Notes: a model not told the origin generated them from the sequence alone. Shown: positions 39,070 through 52,411, counted from the first letter of the stretch. The stretch is DNA of 64,000 bases from Beta vulgaris subsp. vulgaris (GCF_026745355.1 NC_079210.1:6817972-6881971); one strand, 5' to 3'. Program-made: numbers and translations.

Positions 39070-40424
39070 ACTCCATAATGGGAAGATCCACCCATGACTA
39101 TTATATGTTATTAAAGCAAAGCACCCTCAAGTCCTAATCAAGTCGTCCGTAACAGTTTACCTGCAAACTAGTTTGACTTTTTTGTTAAATTACCATAATC
39201 TAGTACTTAAAGACCTGTAATTTACCCTAATTTGTACTTCCTTTAAGCACATAATTAGTTTTAGCTAAATTTATAAAGAGATTGAGCTCCTTTCAACAAA
39301 ATCCTTTTTCACTGGTGTCTCTCAGCCTTCATGGTGGCTATGGTATATCTTTGTCCCGACACCAATCAATGTTGACATTTTTGCTATCCGATTCAAGTAG
39401 GAACTTTTTGGTGCGACCAACTGGGATGGGGGCTGCTGTGTTATGGCTAGACCATGGTCATTGCGGTGTTTGGCTGGAGGTTAGAGGTGATGGGGAAGGA
39501 TTGGCTGCTTTTTTTTGGGGGGGGGGTGTTGGTGCTGTGGTGGAGATAGCACTGTCGGTGGCGGCAGGGTGAAGGAGGGGGGATGGAGAATGAAGATAAG
39601 TGGAGATGGAGAGAGGTTAGGTCTGCAATAGTACGATGTAGGCAGGAAACACAAGTAACTTTTGCAGTGGACATTGCCAAATAGGTGGTGGACGACAGAG
39701 AGTAAAGTTCTGAGCAACTTTCGCAGATGACAGGGCCACATGTAATGATGGGACGACTGAGGGCAAGCTATGATCCGGGGTTGATGCAATTAAGATTGAA
39801 GATACAAAATAACTTGAGATCAAGGAGCTTTCTTTGGCTTTCTTTTTCTGGATAGTGCATTGTGATTGTGGTGGGTGGTATTGAGTGTTTGTAGGTGGCC
39901 AAAGACGGTTGACACTGGCTGCAAAGGGTAGTTGGCTGGAAGGAAAGAATGAGAATGATGGTGGTGGAGGTGAATTTGTGCGGTGGGGAAGAGAGAGAAT
40001 GAGGTGTTAGTATAATTCTAAATTAATAAAATCTATGGACAAAGTCGGGGTCGTGAGTGTTACTTTTTCCGGAAATTTGTAATTATGAAGATTAAATTAA
40101 AGTAAATGAAAACTGGTGTTTGGTAGGCAAAATACTCCGTCGGTTAAGTGTATAGTTGAAAAGGGAGGAGATTAGACGAAAGAGAGGGAGGGTGAGGAAA
40201 GGTCCATTTTTCTTGTTTAGGTAAAACACCTATTTTCCTCTTTTTAGTTGAGAATATATTTCCGTATATGAAAATATTTGGAAGCAAAACAAGAGTGCTA
40301 TACTGCTATGGTTTTGGAAAAATAATGCTCTTGATTTCTTGAATAGTTATGATTTGGTACTAAAACAAAGTGATGTAAAATTGTTTCTAATATTCTTTTT
40401 TCTGAGTTACATCATTTTTTCATT
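39070..40424. other. Intergenic, no supported gene
   Basis: 39430-39990 is unusually G-rich on the + strand (GGTGGTGG, a G run near 39519) but codes for nothing recognisable in any frame. It may be a remnant of a repeat. Confidence 0.45.
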
Positions 40425-40650
40425 AGAAATGAGAATGAATTTTACGTGCTATAACTCTAATGAACAAGTGATGTAACTCTAATGAAAAAGTGATAAAACT
40501 CCCAAAAAAAAAAAAAAATTAGAAAAAAAAAATTGGGCTAAGTTTTTTTTTTGGGCTCAAATTTTTTCAGAGGTATAAATCTAATAAACAAGTGTTATAA
40601 CTATAATTAAATCATGTGGTTGAGATTCATTCTCATCTCTCATATCTCAT
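40425..40650. mobile_element. Small TIR element, family member 2
   Basis: Shares the core of the 7526-7788 element in order: GAAATGAGAATG, GCTATAACTCTAATG, ACAAGTGATGTAACTC, the A and T runs, then GTGGTTGRGATTYATTCTCAT. The outermost TIR part present in the other copy is missing or eroded here. Confidence 0.75.
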
Positions 40651-40654
40651 AGAT

Positions 40655-42230
40655 TAGCCCTTGTGTTATTGCCTCGTAGCGCACATAGATGTGACAAGCC
40701 ACCTAGTAACCACTAACCAGGTCCAGTGTTGACTACACCTTCAGTTAGACATAGGCAGATCATAGATATCAATCACGTCGTCATCCTGTTTGATACTTAA
40801 ACCATCATATTAACGTGGGAATCATATTGATGCAGAATGCAGATAAAGAGAAGAAATGGTAGTTTGCGGCTAACAGATTTGCTCCAGAATCACAGCCATG
40901 TTCTGCAACTAACGGGATTCTTTAAAGTTCCAACTGATATTCGTACGCTTTTATCGGATCAGCTGACTGCATAACAAAATTTTGATTAATAGAGGTTTAG
41001 TACCACTTCTTCGATTAGTTACATTTTACGCAGTGTTAACCCAACATATTCTTCTTGCTCATTTAGCTAGCTGTTTTTTTCAAGTTACCATTTCATATGT
41101 ATTTTCTATTGGTGTTTGTTTAGCCAGCCACATGCGTCATGAAGCCTCGTTCTACAGAGTTTCGCTGTGCTATTATTATACAACCAAAGTATAATATAGT
41201 ACTATATGTTTATTTTATAAACAAGATATTAACTCACCAACAACTAGTGCACCAAACACTAGTATGTTCGAGCTAAATATTCTGGTTGCCGACAAATCCT
41301 TACACTAATTAAGTTCAAACTTTGAAAAAATTAATGACAAGTTTTTTCCAAAAAATTATCAACACTTTTTTATGGGTCAGGAAAAAGCATCTAATACTTT
41401 TGAGTAATAGACTATTTGTTAAAAACTTTTGTCCTCAATGGAATTGTTAGCTTCTATGATAAATGAGAGTGATCCCCCTTTCCCACTTATTCACTTTTGA
41501 TGGTCTTATAATACTAAAATTATTAGCTACAAAACGACAAGGAATTACAGAAATGGACCTCCAAAACCTGAGATCACTTGATAATTTTGTCAAAAAATAT
41601 TTATCCATTCATTTATATTTGTTGTTAAAACTTCATTGCTCTAGAAAGAAGCTCTATTATTGACATTATTAAAAGGTGTGGTATAAAAAAGAAGTTAAAA
41701 GAAGTATCATAGTATAATTCAAGTCAAAGTTTTGAAACCCTAACCCTAAAAATTAGTAAGATATTAAATAAAGATTTATATTGAAAATGTAGAAACAAGA
41801 ATTGTTTTGATGTGAAGAACCCTACCTTTGTATTTTTTCAGTTGCATCATTTAATTTTTCACATTTGTCGAGACGATTCTTTGGACATTAATATCTCTAT
41901 GGGTCTAAGTAAAAATTAAAAAAATTTGAAATTTGGAATATTCGCATTGAGACGAATCTAACAAGATCTCATTTTACTATGTTTTTTCTTATATAATAAT
42001 GCAAGAGTGTTTAACAAAATTGGTTGATGAATAGTGCCACAAAACCAAATGATGCAAATAAAAAAATACGGAGGTATTTACATTATGCTTTTAGCAGATG
42101 AGTTTATCGAAGCACCTAATTTTTCTAATTCTATGGCTATTATATTTAAAAGTTTTCCTTAGAAATACACTTGTTTGCTAAAATTTTTTAGTTAATTAGA
42201 GACACAGACATATATCCCATATCAATTTCT
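40655..42230. other. AT-rich intergenic region without genes
   Basis: No conserved reading frame, RNA gene or transposon end could be supported here. Confidence 0.45.
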
Positions 42231-42231
42231 A

Positions 42232-42752
42232 GGATTTTTTGTCCATAATTACCTTATTTACACTAATTTTTGCGAGAAACTACCGTATTTACAAATTGTA
42301 CAAAACCATCTTTATTACGTTATTGTTTGTTGATCACTACCTAAATTTTTTTCCAGAAGTTTGACTGTAGTTTTTCCGGTAAGTGAAACCCATGTGCAGG
42401 TCATATGACTTGTTATTTTCCTTTTCTTATTCCCTCTTCTATGTTTTTCCTCCCTTCTATGTTGTACAAAATCCATGTGCATTCGTCGTCAGGTAAGGAG
42501 AGAGAGAGTGTGTTAGTTAAAAAAAAAAGAGGGGAAAAATAGAAGGGTGGAATAAAATAAGGAAAATAACAAGCCACGTGACCTGCACATGAGTTTTATT
42601 CACCGAAAAAGTAGAAGCATATGTCGGAAAAAGTTTTTAGGTAGTGGTCAACAAACAATAACGTAATAAAGGTAGTTTTATACAAAATTTTGTAAATAAG
42701 GTAGTTTTTCGCAAAAAATAATGGAAGTAAGATAGTTATGAAAAAAAAATCC
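42232..42752. mobile_element. Non-autonomous MULE with long TIRs
   Basis: Inverted repeats of roughly 200 bp per side leave a short centre. Ends begin GGATTTTTTGTCCATAAT, nearly the same as the large MULE terminus at 5235. TACC/GGTA motifs are phased 21, 52 and 78 bp from the left end and 21, 52 and 81 bp from the right end. A clean 9-bp duplication is not visible (CAATTTCTA / CAAATTTAT, 5 of 9). 521 bp with no coding capacity; a likely dependent of an element like 1-5235. Confidence 0.85.
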
Positions 42753-43393
42753 CAAATTTATATTGTGAAAACTTTGTATAATTAGCCATTTAGTAATCCT
42801 TTTTATTTTACGTGTTGCTAATGATATTTATAGCTTGGTCGATATTTATTTTGCTATTGCATACTCTAATACTTATGTATTTAATGTCACTTTCACTATG
42901 GTGATGGTTGTAAAACCAACATGTAAAATATTGCTTAGAAGCAAATTCAATCAAACAAAACAACGTATTGGATCGTGAAATATTTATCTTGACAAAAAAT
43001 TATCTACGTGCTAAAATATGGAGCATAAACACAAAGATATGATCCTAATTTTATTTACACTAAAAAATACTACTACTAACTTGGATTGAACTGATGAAAG
43101 GAATAAACAAAAAAAATCAGTAGTAATTTTTGGTATACCAGGACATGAGTACATGAAATAGGGCCTAAATCTGTCGGTTCACAAACCACAGGGTCCCACC
43201 AAGAAATTCTTTCTCAGTGAGCCCACCTAAAAAGCGATATGCTAATTGGGAAATGAATAACCCCTCAAAAATGATTGATTTTCTGCTTACGGTGTACTAC
43301 CTTGGGTCCCACTTGAACAATCAACAATACAACAGCATTATAATTAACACCCTGGACCAGTAAGAATAACACGATATTTCAATACTTCCTCTA

Positions 43394-43400
43394 CTATATA
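43394..43400 (+). promoter_or_regulatory. TATA box of the FLA gene
   Basis: CTATATATTC lies about 130 bp before the ATG, followed by a pyrimidine- and CCA-rich leader typical of a highly expressed plant gene. Confidence 0.5.
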
Positions 43401-43527
43401 TTCTCCCTTACCTCCACTTCTCACATGCTCCACTGATTACTACCACCACCACCACCACTCTTCCTTCTCTGTTTCATATATTCTCTATCTCACCCCCGCA
43501 GTCGCAACAACACAATCAGAGCCATCT

Positions 43528-46324
43528 ATGGCGGCAGCTATCTTCGCTCTCCTCGTTGTTGTCCTCCTTGCTCCCGCCACCACTGCTTTTAACATTACCA
43601 AAATCCTTAAAAAACACCCTGAATTCTCCACCTTCAATCAATACCTTACAGAAACACATCTCGCTAATGAGATCAACCATCGCCAAACTATCACTATCCT
43701 CGCCCTCGACAACTCTGCCATGTCTTCCCTTCTCTCTAAGGGTCTTACTCTTTTCACTCTTCGTAATGTGCTCTCCCTCCATGTCCTTGTCGACTACTAT
43801 GGCGCCAAAAAGCTTCACCAGATCACCGATGGTATGCAGCTAAGCAATTCTATTGTTGATACGTTTATTTTTTAGAATAGTCAAAGTCTATTATAGAGCT
43901 TGATACTCCTTTCATTTTTTTAGTTGTGCTACCTTGAAGTTTACACTATTCACATACTGATATATAAAATTAAGAATTTGTCTCGTAAGAGACGGCTTAC
44001 TTTTAAATTAAAATTAAGCAATGGTAAGCTCAATATCAAAAAAAGAATTAACCCAAGAGTGACTCGGTTAATTTATTTCGATGACTAGTTTAATTCATTA
44101 ATGAATAATGACTAGGTTTACTTCTATATTAAAATTAGATCGTCTCTTTTAATAATTTATGTAAAAATAAATATCATTAATTAATTTATTCTTTTAAGAT
44201 ATCAATGCTTTAGATATTTATTAACCAATAATTAATTAAATTAATGCTCAAAGTGGAAGAACTATGAAATAAGATGTAGTAGTATATGTGGGGTTTTAAT
44301 TTTCAGAATTCCAGATAATTTTGAATTATACTATTAATCAAGTTCTGAAGTGTCCATATCCATATCCGAATGACATAATTTTTACACTACATTCATCGTC
44401 AGATCTCTCCACGTACAAAGAAGATTACTAGCTATACAATGGGTGTAAGTATGTATCTACCTAGCTAACAAACTGTGATGTATATATAAAATGTGCAGGG
44501 ACAACGGTGACAGCCTCATTGTTTCAGTCGTCAGGCGACGCAGACGGCAACTCAGGGTACGTGAACATAACAGATATGCACGGTGGGAAGGTAGCGTTCG
44601 CACCGGCAGACACGGGTGACTTGAACTCCTTTTTTGTGAAGACATTGGTAGAGATGCCTTACAATTTATCAGTGATTCAAATAAGTGCTGTCCTTGATTC
44701 TGCAACTGCTGAGGCCCCAACACCTGAGCCCAGTAAAGTTAACTTGACTTCATTATTAGCTGCTAAAGGTTGCAAGGAATTTTCTCGTTTGCTATCCTCT
44801 ACTGGCGCTGACAAGACCTTCCAGGTAACTAACTCTCTTTTAGTAATTCCTTTTGTTGTTCAAACTGTCTCATTATTGTAAATATGTTTCACTATTTCTT
44901 ACAAGTTGGAGGTACATTTGTTCCAATTCTATGAAATTTCAGATGGTTTGGTTATTATTATCACATAGTTTTAAGTAAAACATCCTTTATATTCGGGATC
45001 AACTAGTGATAAGAACGGAACTACGGCTCTGTTCTTTTGGACTAAATAAATGGAAATTCAGTTCAATTCAGATCAGACTTATTCAGTTCAGTTCCGACTT
45101 ATTCAATTCAGTTCAGACTTATTTAGTCCAAAAGAACATAACCTACATCGTGATAGAATTGATCATTTTCCACAAGTATTTTTGTATTAGACTATTAGCT
45201 AGTACTCTGAATTTTTGGTCAGATCACTGTTTTTTTGTGGGACCCATTTAACTTTTACATTATATTTTTTTAGATAATATTTAACTTTAAAAGATTTTGT
45301 AATAATTTTTCACTTTTTATCTTTTCCTAACAACTTTTATTGTCTTTTACTATTTCATGAAGTATTTGGCTATCTTTCGAAGTTCTTTTTGTTCTCATGT
45401 AGTGTACTTATGTTCTTGTACAGGTGTGTTCTATTCAATTTATCTTTGTTGATAAGAATTCATTAGTCCTTATTAAACATTGACTAAACTTATTAAACTT
45501 TATTTTGGGAATTGTTTGGGTGTTTGAACCTTATTTTTACCGAGTTAAACTTATTTGAACTTATTAAATATTTTCAAACTTCTTTGAACTTATTTTTGTA
45601 AACTGTAAGAATGTCGGACATTATTTTTGCTGAACTGAGCTTATTAAACTTATTTTTTGTAATGAAAACTGAAAATAAGATGAACATAACAGGTACATTT
45701 AAACTTATATGAACTTATTAAACTTAAAACTTACTGGGTGTATTATTATTCATCCAGGAAAACATCGACAGCGGATTAACAGTATTCTGCGCCGGCGACG
45801 CGGCCGTGAAAGCCTTCATGCCAAAATTCAGGAACCTAACAGCAGGCAACAAGACAGCAGTACTATTATACCACGGTGTCCCAGTATTCAACTCAATGGC
45901 AATGCTTAAATCCAGCAACGGCATAATGAACACATTAGCAACTGACGGGGCAAACAAATACGACTTCACCGTACAAAACGACGACGAAACCGTAACATTA
46001 AAAACAAAAGTAGTAACAGCAAAAATAACAGGGACCTTAGTAGATAAAGACCCTGTTGCAGCTTATAAGCTTGACAAAGTTCTTTTACCACGTGAGCTGT
46101 TTAAGAAGTCAGCTAAACCTGACTCAGCTCCTGCACCAGCTCCAGAAGCCGAAGATGCGCCGAGCCCTGTAGCTGATGGACCCACATCTGATGATGATGA
46201 TGATGATGAGGTGGCTGATCAGAGGGCTAGGCGTGGTAGTAGGAATGATGCTGGAAAGATCAACGGTGGAGGATTACTTGCTGTGGGGCTTGCTTTGTGC
46301 TATTGTGCGCTGGCCGCGTTGTGA
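43528..46324 (+). CDS. Fasciclin-like arabinogalactan protein, two FAS1 domains, GPI-anchored (FLA1/FLA2 type)
   Basis: Cell-surface glycoprotein thought to act in wall assembly and adhesion. Exons are 43528-43831, 44499-44824 and 45758-46324, giving 398 aa with GT-AG introns in matching phases. A signal peptide (MAAAIFALLVVVLLAPATTA) is followed by FAS1 domain 1 (about 21-170; HPEFSTFNQYLTETHLANEI, LHVLVDYYGAKKLHQI). FAS1 domain 2 spans about 186-325 (NSMAMLKSSNGIMNTLATDG). An AP-rich glycosylation module (DSAPAPAPEAEDAPSP, about 331-346) leads into a tract of six Asp. A C-terminal hydrophobic tail (GGGLLAVGLALCYCALAAL) fits a GPI signal. Several N-glycosylation sites (NIT, NLT, NLS) are present. 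The order of parts and the sequence match Arabidopsis FLA2/FLA1. Both introns hold MITE-like repeats, which do not disturb splice sites. Confidence 0.93.
43971..44152. repeat. MITE-like repeat, copy 2, in FLA intron 1
   Basis: Second copy of the repeat at 25502-25685, with the same TAAGAGACGG-type end and the same internal AAGCAATGGTAAGCTCAATAT. The right end ATCGTCTCTTTTAA is the inverse of the left. Confidence 0.65.
45027..45142. mobile_element. Short MITE in FLA intron 2
   Basis: Inverted ends CTGTTCTTTTGGACTAAATA / TATTTAGTCCAAAAGAACAT enclose about 70 bp of GTTCAGTTC/GACTTATT repeats. 116 bp. No clean target duplication. A further AACTTATT-rich element-like stretch follows at about 45422-45725. 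Confidence 0.75.
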
Positions 46325-47925
46325 ATTTTTTAATTATGAAAATATCGGACATTGCTACATCTACTCGGTGAGTAACACTACTAATAGAAGTATTAAAATA
46401 TTATTAATCATGTGAATGGATTCCACTATCATCACTTACCATTACTCTCTGGTGGGTAGACGGATTATTTTCCGAAAATATCGAAGGTGTGATAATGACG
46501 TGGAAATTAGAGTTGGATTTAGTGAAGTGAAGGTGGGTATGAGCTGTATGAAATTTTGGCAATGTCTGATCACCGACGATTTTGGGTTGATTAATCATAT
46601 GATTTATTTTTGATTATTTTTGTGTGTAATGTTAATAATTGGCCCACATGAAGGTTCACTTGTATAATTACGATTCTTTTGGGTTTTATTATTTTTTTGG
46701 TTTGGAGGGTTGTAAAATATGTTGTTTTATGAAATCAATAAATCGCACAATTATTTGTTTTAGTACAATGTGAACGAGGTAAAGAGACAGAAGCAAAGCA
46801 TGTGTTGCTTCTGAAATGTTTGTCCATGTTGGATATTTAATATTTTTATGCTCTAGTATGATTCAACATTCTTTTTTTTTTAACATCTCGAAAACGTAAT
46901 GATTCAATATTCTGTACAACTATTTTGTTGGAAATAGTGTTTATCAAGGCTATTTAGATCACAAACACTTGAAAAATAAAATCACAATAAGAATTTATGG
47001 AATTGTTGTGGTGTAATAGTGTGATCATTGCCTTGAAAAAGCGAGATTTGGTGCATTCGAGAGGCTATAAGTGCATTCACGGTTCATACCTCAAGGTTAA
47101 CACAATGACCCTCACACATAGCTGATAGTACTTGTAGGTAAAGGTGTGAAGTCATATAAGCCATTTACCAAGGATGAGAAGGAAATGTACACCCTTTATT
47201 TTTTTTGGTGCTTAGGAAAAGTACTTTGATGTGAGGGAAGAAACTGATGGATGGAAAGGTAGGAAGTCTCACCAAGTGCAGGATGTAACAGCTCAATAAA
47301 AACAGTAATTAAGTTCATAAATGCAATTGTAACTTCACTGAAAATGCTCAAGAGAATCAAAAGACAATGGGAGTGGAGTTACAAGGTACTTCTATAAACC
47401 AACACAAAAGCTATAGAGACATGGGTAAAAGACATTATTCCACAATTATGAAGTTTTACATAATCTAACATGATATTAAGAGCGTAGGTTGAGAAGCCAT
47501 ATTCTTCTTCAATTAGACCTCACGTCCACTTGCACCCATAAAAAATTCCATCTTTGCTACGCCACTGGACCTCACATCCTCTACTAATTAACTCCACAAA
47601 CTTTGCTCTCCAATTAATTCATATTACCCCTAACTCAGGTATTTTTTTTACATATTACTCCATCTTATAATCATATATTATGATATTTGATTGTCTATAT
47701 TTTCTCAATCTGACTACTACTACTCCTAAACTATATCTCCGCTCCACTCGCTGTGTCTTTTTAGGATACCCTCGCAATCATTGAGGATACAAATGCCTCA
47801 ATTTACAAACCAAAAGATCATTATATCTCAACATGTGATTTTTGATGAGAAAACTTTACCATTTCTAAGAATATATCTTCTTCTTTTTTTTACATCAGAA
47901 ATTATGCAAACTAATTAAATGCAAA
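46325..47925. other. FLA 3' flank and intergenic DNA; possible copia LTR end
   Basis: No gene seen. At 47471 TGATATTAAGAGCGTAGG resembles the Ty1/copia primer site complementary to initiator tRNA-Met (TGGTATCAGAGC). It directly follows an ACA, so an eroded copia LTR may end at 47470. Confidence 0.35.
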
Positions 47926-47929
47926 TGAA

Positions 47930-48361
47930 GGAAGATGATTATGTCGACAGAAATTGGCAAGATCATGAGCAGCTTGGATGCGGTGGCGTGAAACTTTCAC
48001 TATACAGCAGGAAAATGTTGCGCACAATTGTAGTGATGTCCTCAATAATCCATTTGACGGATATATCATTGCTGGCTTTCCTAGAAAGTAACCTTACGAG
48101 TAGCTCAGAATCAATTAGGAGGGAGATGTGTTGGTTTCCCTTGTTTTGGACCCATTCCAAAGCATCGAGGCACGCGAGAGCTTCCATCTGGAGAGAGGAA
48201 GCTGCTCGTCTAGCATAGGCCCGTTGCGATTGAAGCTGGGCCACCCACGTTATCCATCCAACATGTGCGGAGCTACCCCAAGCGCCATCCATAATAATCT
48301 GAATGTTAGGCCTCACAAGAAAGTGTTGGCCTATATTTGCCACAACAATCATGGCTAACAA
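47930..48361 (-). pseudogene. LINE-derived RNase H fragment
   Basis: An isolated open frame carries a plant LINE-type RNase H core: IIMDGAWGSS, SLQMEALACLDALEW and LLIDSELLVRLL. It ends before the last catalytic block and has no RT upstream. It is a truncated relic, not a host gene. Confidence 0.7.
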
Positions 48362-49208
48362 AAAAATGATTATTTTCTTGCCTTTAGCCAGAGAGAGAGT
48401 AATTTTAGATCTGTGCCTTCAGTATCAAACTAACAATATAAGGGTAATACCAAGCCAAGTTAAGTTGAATTTCAAGGATGAACTGAATGATTATCAACTT
48501 TTAAAATCATTTTTGTAAAACACTATTACATGTACATACTGATGGTCAAACAGGGTAGGGGGAATATTATTATAAGAATTTTAGGTGTCCTTGTCAAAGT
48601 GTCGAGAAACTAATACAGGTATTTGAGGGGAAATGAAAAGAATACAACATTCTAGCAGGAAATGTGATTCAGTGACGAAGAAAAGCAGGACAAAAGAAAC
48701 AACTGGAATAACCAAAAACTCAAAAAGGAATAATCATTGCAGCGAAAACTGACCAAACTATGAAGAGGCCAACTTAAATGTATACAAATTTGCAACTCCA
48801 GAAGATTAAGACCTCTACAGACTACAATGTTTCTCAGAAGTTGAGAGCAAGTTTGAAGTTTATCAGTATCGCTCAGTCAAATCAAATCACAGTTGAAATC
48901 TAAAATCAGATTAATACCCTAGAACTCATCTATTATTTGAAGAAGCAGATATTCACAAATACTACAAAGTACCTCTATGCAAAGAGTTAGAGGTTTTAGG
49001 CGAATACATAAATGATGCTTACCACACAAACATTTCTTCACTTCTTATTCACATGGTGCACGCTAAACATATGCAACTGACCATGTCATGCGCTTAACAA
49101 CTGGGTGCCTAAGCTCAATCCATGTCCAATGATCCGCACACACTAATTTCAGGACTCGATATTCAGCATACAAGTAAAACATATAGGAGAACATCCTGAC
49201 TACACCCC
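48362..49208. other. Region downstream of the kelch gene
   Basis: AT-rich, with no coding region. The part next to 49208 should include the kelch gene 3' UTR. Confidence 0.4.
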
Positions 49209-51606
49209 TTATTCATTAGTTACACATGGGGTGAAAAAGAAAATATCCTCGAGTCGATCATTGCTAGGTGAATTACCACCATATACCAATAAACCGGGTT
49301 TGCCATTTCTCTTTCCACCTGCAAAAGCACACCACCCCCGCGGGCCTGGATGATCAGCTGAGTTTGAGCCATCCTCCACTTTCTTCCACACCAATGTTTG
49401 TGTGTCCAAAGCATAGGCTTCTCCTGAGAATTTACCAGCACCAAGGTGACCCAGATCACTAGGGTCAATCTCCCCACCATGAATGAATATGAACTTGCCA
49501 ACAACAGTAGTAGAAAACACACTTCGGGCACTGGGCTTGTCACCTGTTGTTTCAATTTCGGCCCAGTCTTTCTTGATGAGATCAAAGCAGTGGACATCAT
49601 CAGCCTCATTCCCTGCAAATCCATACACAACCCAAACTTTATCTTGCACAACTGCAAGTCCGGGCCCACCTCTTCCTTTGCAATTCTCACCTGGAAGTGG
49701 GAACAGGATCCATTTCTGATCAACAGTATCAAAGGCCCAAAGGTCGTTTAGCCGGCCTGAGAAACCGCACCCACCAAAGATGTACACGTGGCGATCATCG
49801 ACTGCAGTGGAATGGAAGCTTCTATGAGCTGGCCCAGTTTCTCCACTAGAAAGAAGAACCCATATGTTAGTTGTTGTGTCGAAGGAGTAGAACTCATTGA
49901 GCTCCTTGTGTTCGGCATCCCTACCACCAAAGACATAGATGATGTCGTTCACGGCTGCCATTGTGACACCAACACGTGGTGGGGGGCAATCTCCAGTGGC
50001 CTCGTTGACAGACCATGATTGCTTCTCAAGATCAAATACATACAGTTTGTTGTCAACAGGGACTCGTGGAGTGAATTCACCCCCAAAGGCATACAACTTC
50101 CTTCCTACTATGGCTATCGCATGTGAACTCCTTGCTCCAGGCCCAGTACCTTTCTGTTCAAGCTGAAAGCATAGGATATATGAGTAGTAAGCATCATTGA
50201 ATCTCAGGACTATCTCTTAATATTTAATCAGAAAACAGCTAGAAAAAGACCCTATTAGCTGCTAACAAGGATATAGATGCATAAAGTCCAATAAATATTT
50301 CACTTGTTAGGGATAAAACCAAAGAATATTGTTTTAAGGAGATCCATACTCTGGAGTTTGGACTAACTCTGATCTCTCAGATTAGATATTATGTGCAAAT
50401 ATGACAATAACTTTAAACATGATAGCAGTTATGCTGATGAACATTTGCAAAAATAAACTTACTAATGCCAGTTAGGATTGTCCCTTTGACAATAGATGGT
50501 TCGAAAACATAAGAGCTTGGAAGGGTATAACTTATAAGCATCCAGATCCATATTACACATATCTAGCCCTAAAAGACAAATTAAACCCTCCCAAGTGAAT
50601 GAATCACCATAAACTCCTCTGCAGCCTCCCAACTATCATACGTTGCAATACCATCCACCGGATGCCACTAATGAACAATCGGCACTTTTGGGCTTCGCCA
50701 AACAAGACCAGAAAGCAATACTACAATATACCAGGACAAAACCAACACAATTTGACATGAACACGTTTAATTTGAGAAGTCAAAAGAAAAATATCTAAAT
50801 ATTTTGAAACATAAACTAAGTGTCTAAACAATTTATAGCAACCAGTCAAACTCCACAACATTTGCACACAGTTATAGCTATGGTAGGACTTGACGTTCGA
50901 TTTACATAGCCTTGTACTAACAATTGCAAAGAGAGTGTTAATGATTTAACGAACAACATACTAATAGTGCCACAAGATGAAAGTCTTACCCTTAAGCCTG
51001 TTAGGTAGGCGGTAATGATAATCATAATGATACTGTCACATATCATAAACAACCAAGGTATCCACCGCTGACAGCAGTGACTAATACCCTTGTCCTCCAT
51101 TTAAGGGTAAAGGGCGGGCTACAAATCTCTTTTTGTTCCCAAAGGTTGAGGACCACTATGCCAAGACCACTTGGTTTTATGTTGACTTATCATATAAGTA
51201 ATTTGCTAAGATTATGGCTGCTATGTAATTATGAGAGAAAATCTTTGATAAGAACTACTGAGTACTGATCACTTTAGATTAAACTGGACTTCCTTTCTTA
51301 ATTACGACTTTAATCATATTACATAGCATCATATACATAAAAAGTAGGAGTCTTTGACCTGCAACTTGGATCAATCCAATTTTTTGGATCATAATCAATG
51401 TCTTTTTTGGGGCATATATTCACAGAATGCAGATGACGGTTTGGACATTTCTTGCCTCATAAAATTAACAGAATCACAATTTCATGAATCCAGAAAAAAG
51501 ATGGGATGAAACAAATTATTCTCGTAAATTAAAGTAGTGAGGAGAGATGGGTCGAATTGAGAAGAAAGGAGCATACCTTAACCCAGTTACTCTGCATGTC
51601 ATCCAT
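49209..51606 (-). CDS. Kelch-repeat protein (Arabidopsis At3g07720-like)
   Basis: Two exons: 51606-51577 (MDDMQSNWVK) and 50162-49209, with a 1.4-kb GT-AG intron, giving 327 aa. The protein is a beta-propeller of kelch repeats from end to end (LYAFGGEF, DIIYVFGGRD, RHVYIFGGCG, KVWVVYGFAG, KFIFIHGGEI, GLLVYGGNSP). It matches the plant At3g07720/NSP5 group in length and sequence. Glucosinolate specifier proteins of this group bind iron through an E-x3-D-x3-H motif (recalled). Here the region reads EIDPSDLGH, so the Asp is shifted by one and specifier activity is not implied. The first exon is chosen because its frame joins exactly to LEQKGTGPGARSSHAI, the usual start of this family. Function is unknown, probably cytosolic or nuclear. 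Confidence 0.92.
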
Positions 51607-51715
51607 AGTTGCTCTGCGCTAACTCCCAAGAACTTTTACTACTTACTAGTCAGCAGTCACTAACTTCACACACTGACTACTTTGATTGTGAGGCATGTCC
51701 CCCGCCACTCTGAAT

Positions 51716-51723
51716 TTTATATA
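51716..51723 (-). promoter_or_regulatory. TATA box of the kelch gene
   Basis: TATATAAA on the minus strand lies about 110 bp upstream of the start codon. Confidence 0.5.
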
Positions 51724-51959
51724 TGCAATGAACCAACTGCCCCCAATTAAAAAAACACACTTTCTTTCATTTCTTTTTAGTAATAGTTACACTTTACTTT
51801 TTCATATTTGAAAATATTTTCGATCAAATATTATTTCACATGACTATATTTTTCTTTATTTATTAATCACAAATTATAATCAAACATAAATTTAAGAATA
51901 GTATCGAGTCTCAAAGTGAAGAAACCGAGAAACTGTCTCGAGTTTAACTCGACTTATAG

Positions 51960-52230
51960 TGTACACATGGGGCCGCTCTTGGGGTGTTAGGTCAAATGAG
52001 AAAAAATTACTAATAAATTAGAAGGATAAATTTGAAATGTTCAAAATGAATAAAAGTAATTTTCAAATGAGTAAAATTAACTTTGAAATGAGAAAGAACA
52101 ACTTTGAAATGAGAAAGAACAACTTTGAATTGAGTAAATGGCTTTATAATGAGCGACATGGCTTATAAAATGAGCAAAAATTGGCTCAAAGTATACATTG
52201 TTCTACATATATGGTACACTCGTGTGTACC
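51960..52230. repeat. Non-coding repeat with TTTGAAATGAG units and GTGTAC-rich ends
   Basis: Units of 21 bp (AACTTTGAAATGAGAAAGAAC) repeat in tandem at 52079-52140 with looser copies on both sides. The edges carry GTGTACACATGG and GGTACACTCGTGTGTACC, partly inverted to each other. Possibly one small element; class unknown. Confidence 0.5.
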
Positions 52231-52411
52231 TTATAAGTTGCTATAAGAAACTGTTATATTCTTGATAGATTAAATTCGACTATTTTGATTTTTAAAACCT
52301 TCATAACCAATAGATAAATACATAGATAAACATATCATACATGTCCTAACAAAGTAACAACCGAATCTCTCTTACTATTTCACTACAGTTACAATTGCAG
52401 TATAAATAATA

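Noticed and set aside
39282..39823. Frames in the G-rich stretch on both strands
   Set aside because: No domain, biased composition, and both strands open together, as in low-complexity DNA.
43516..43843. Alternative frames across FLA exon 1
   Set aside because: The fasciclin frame from 43528 has a signal peptide and conserved domain; the others are shadows.
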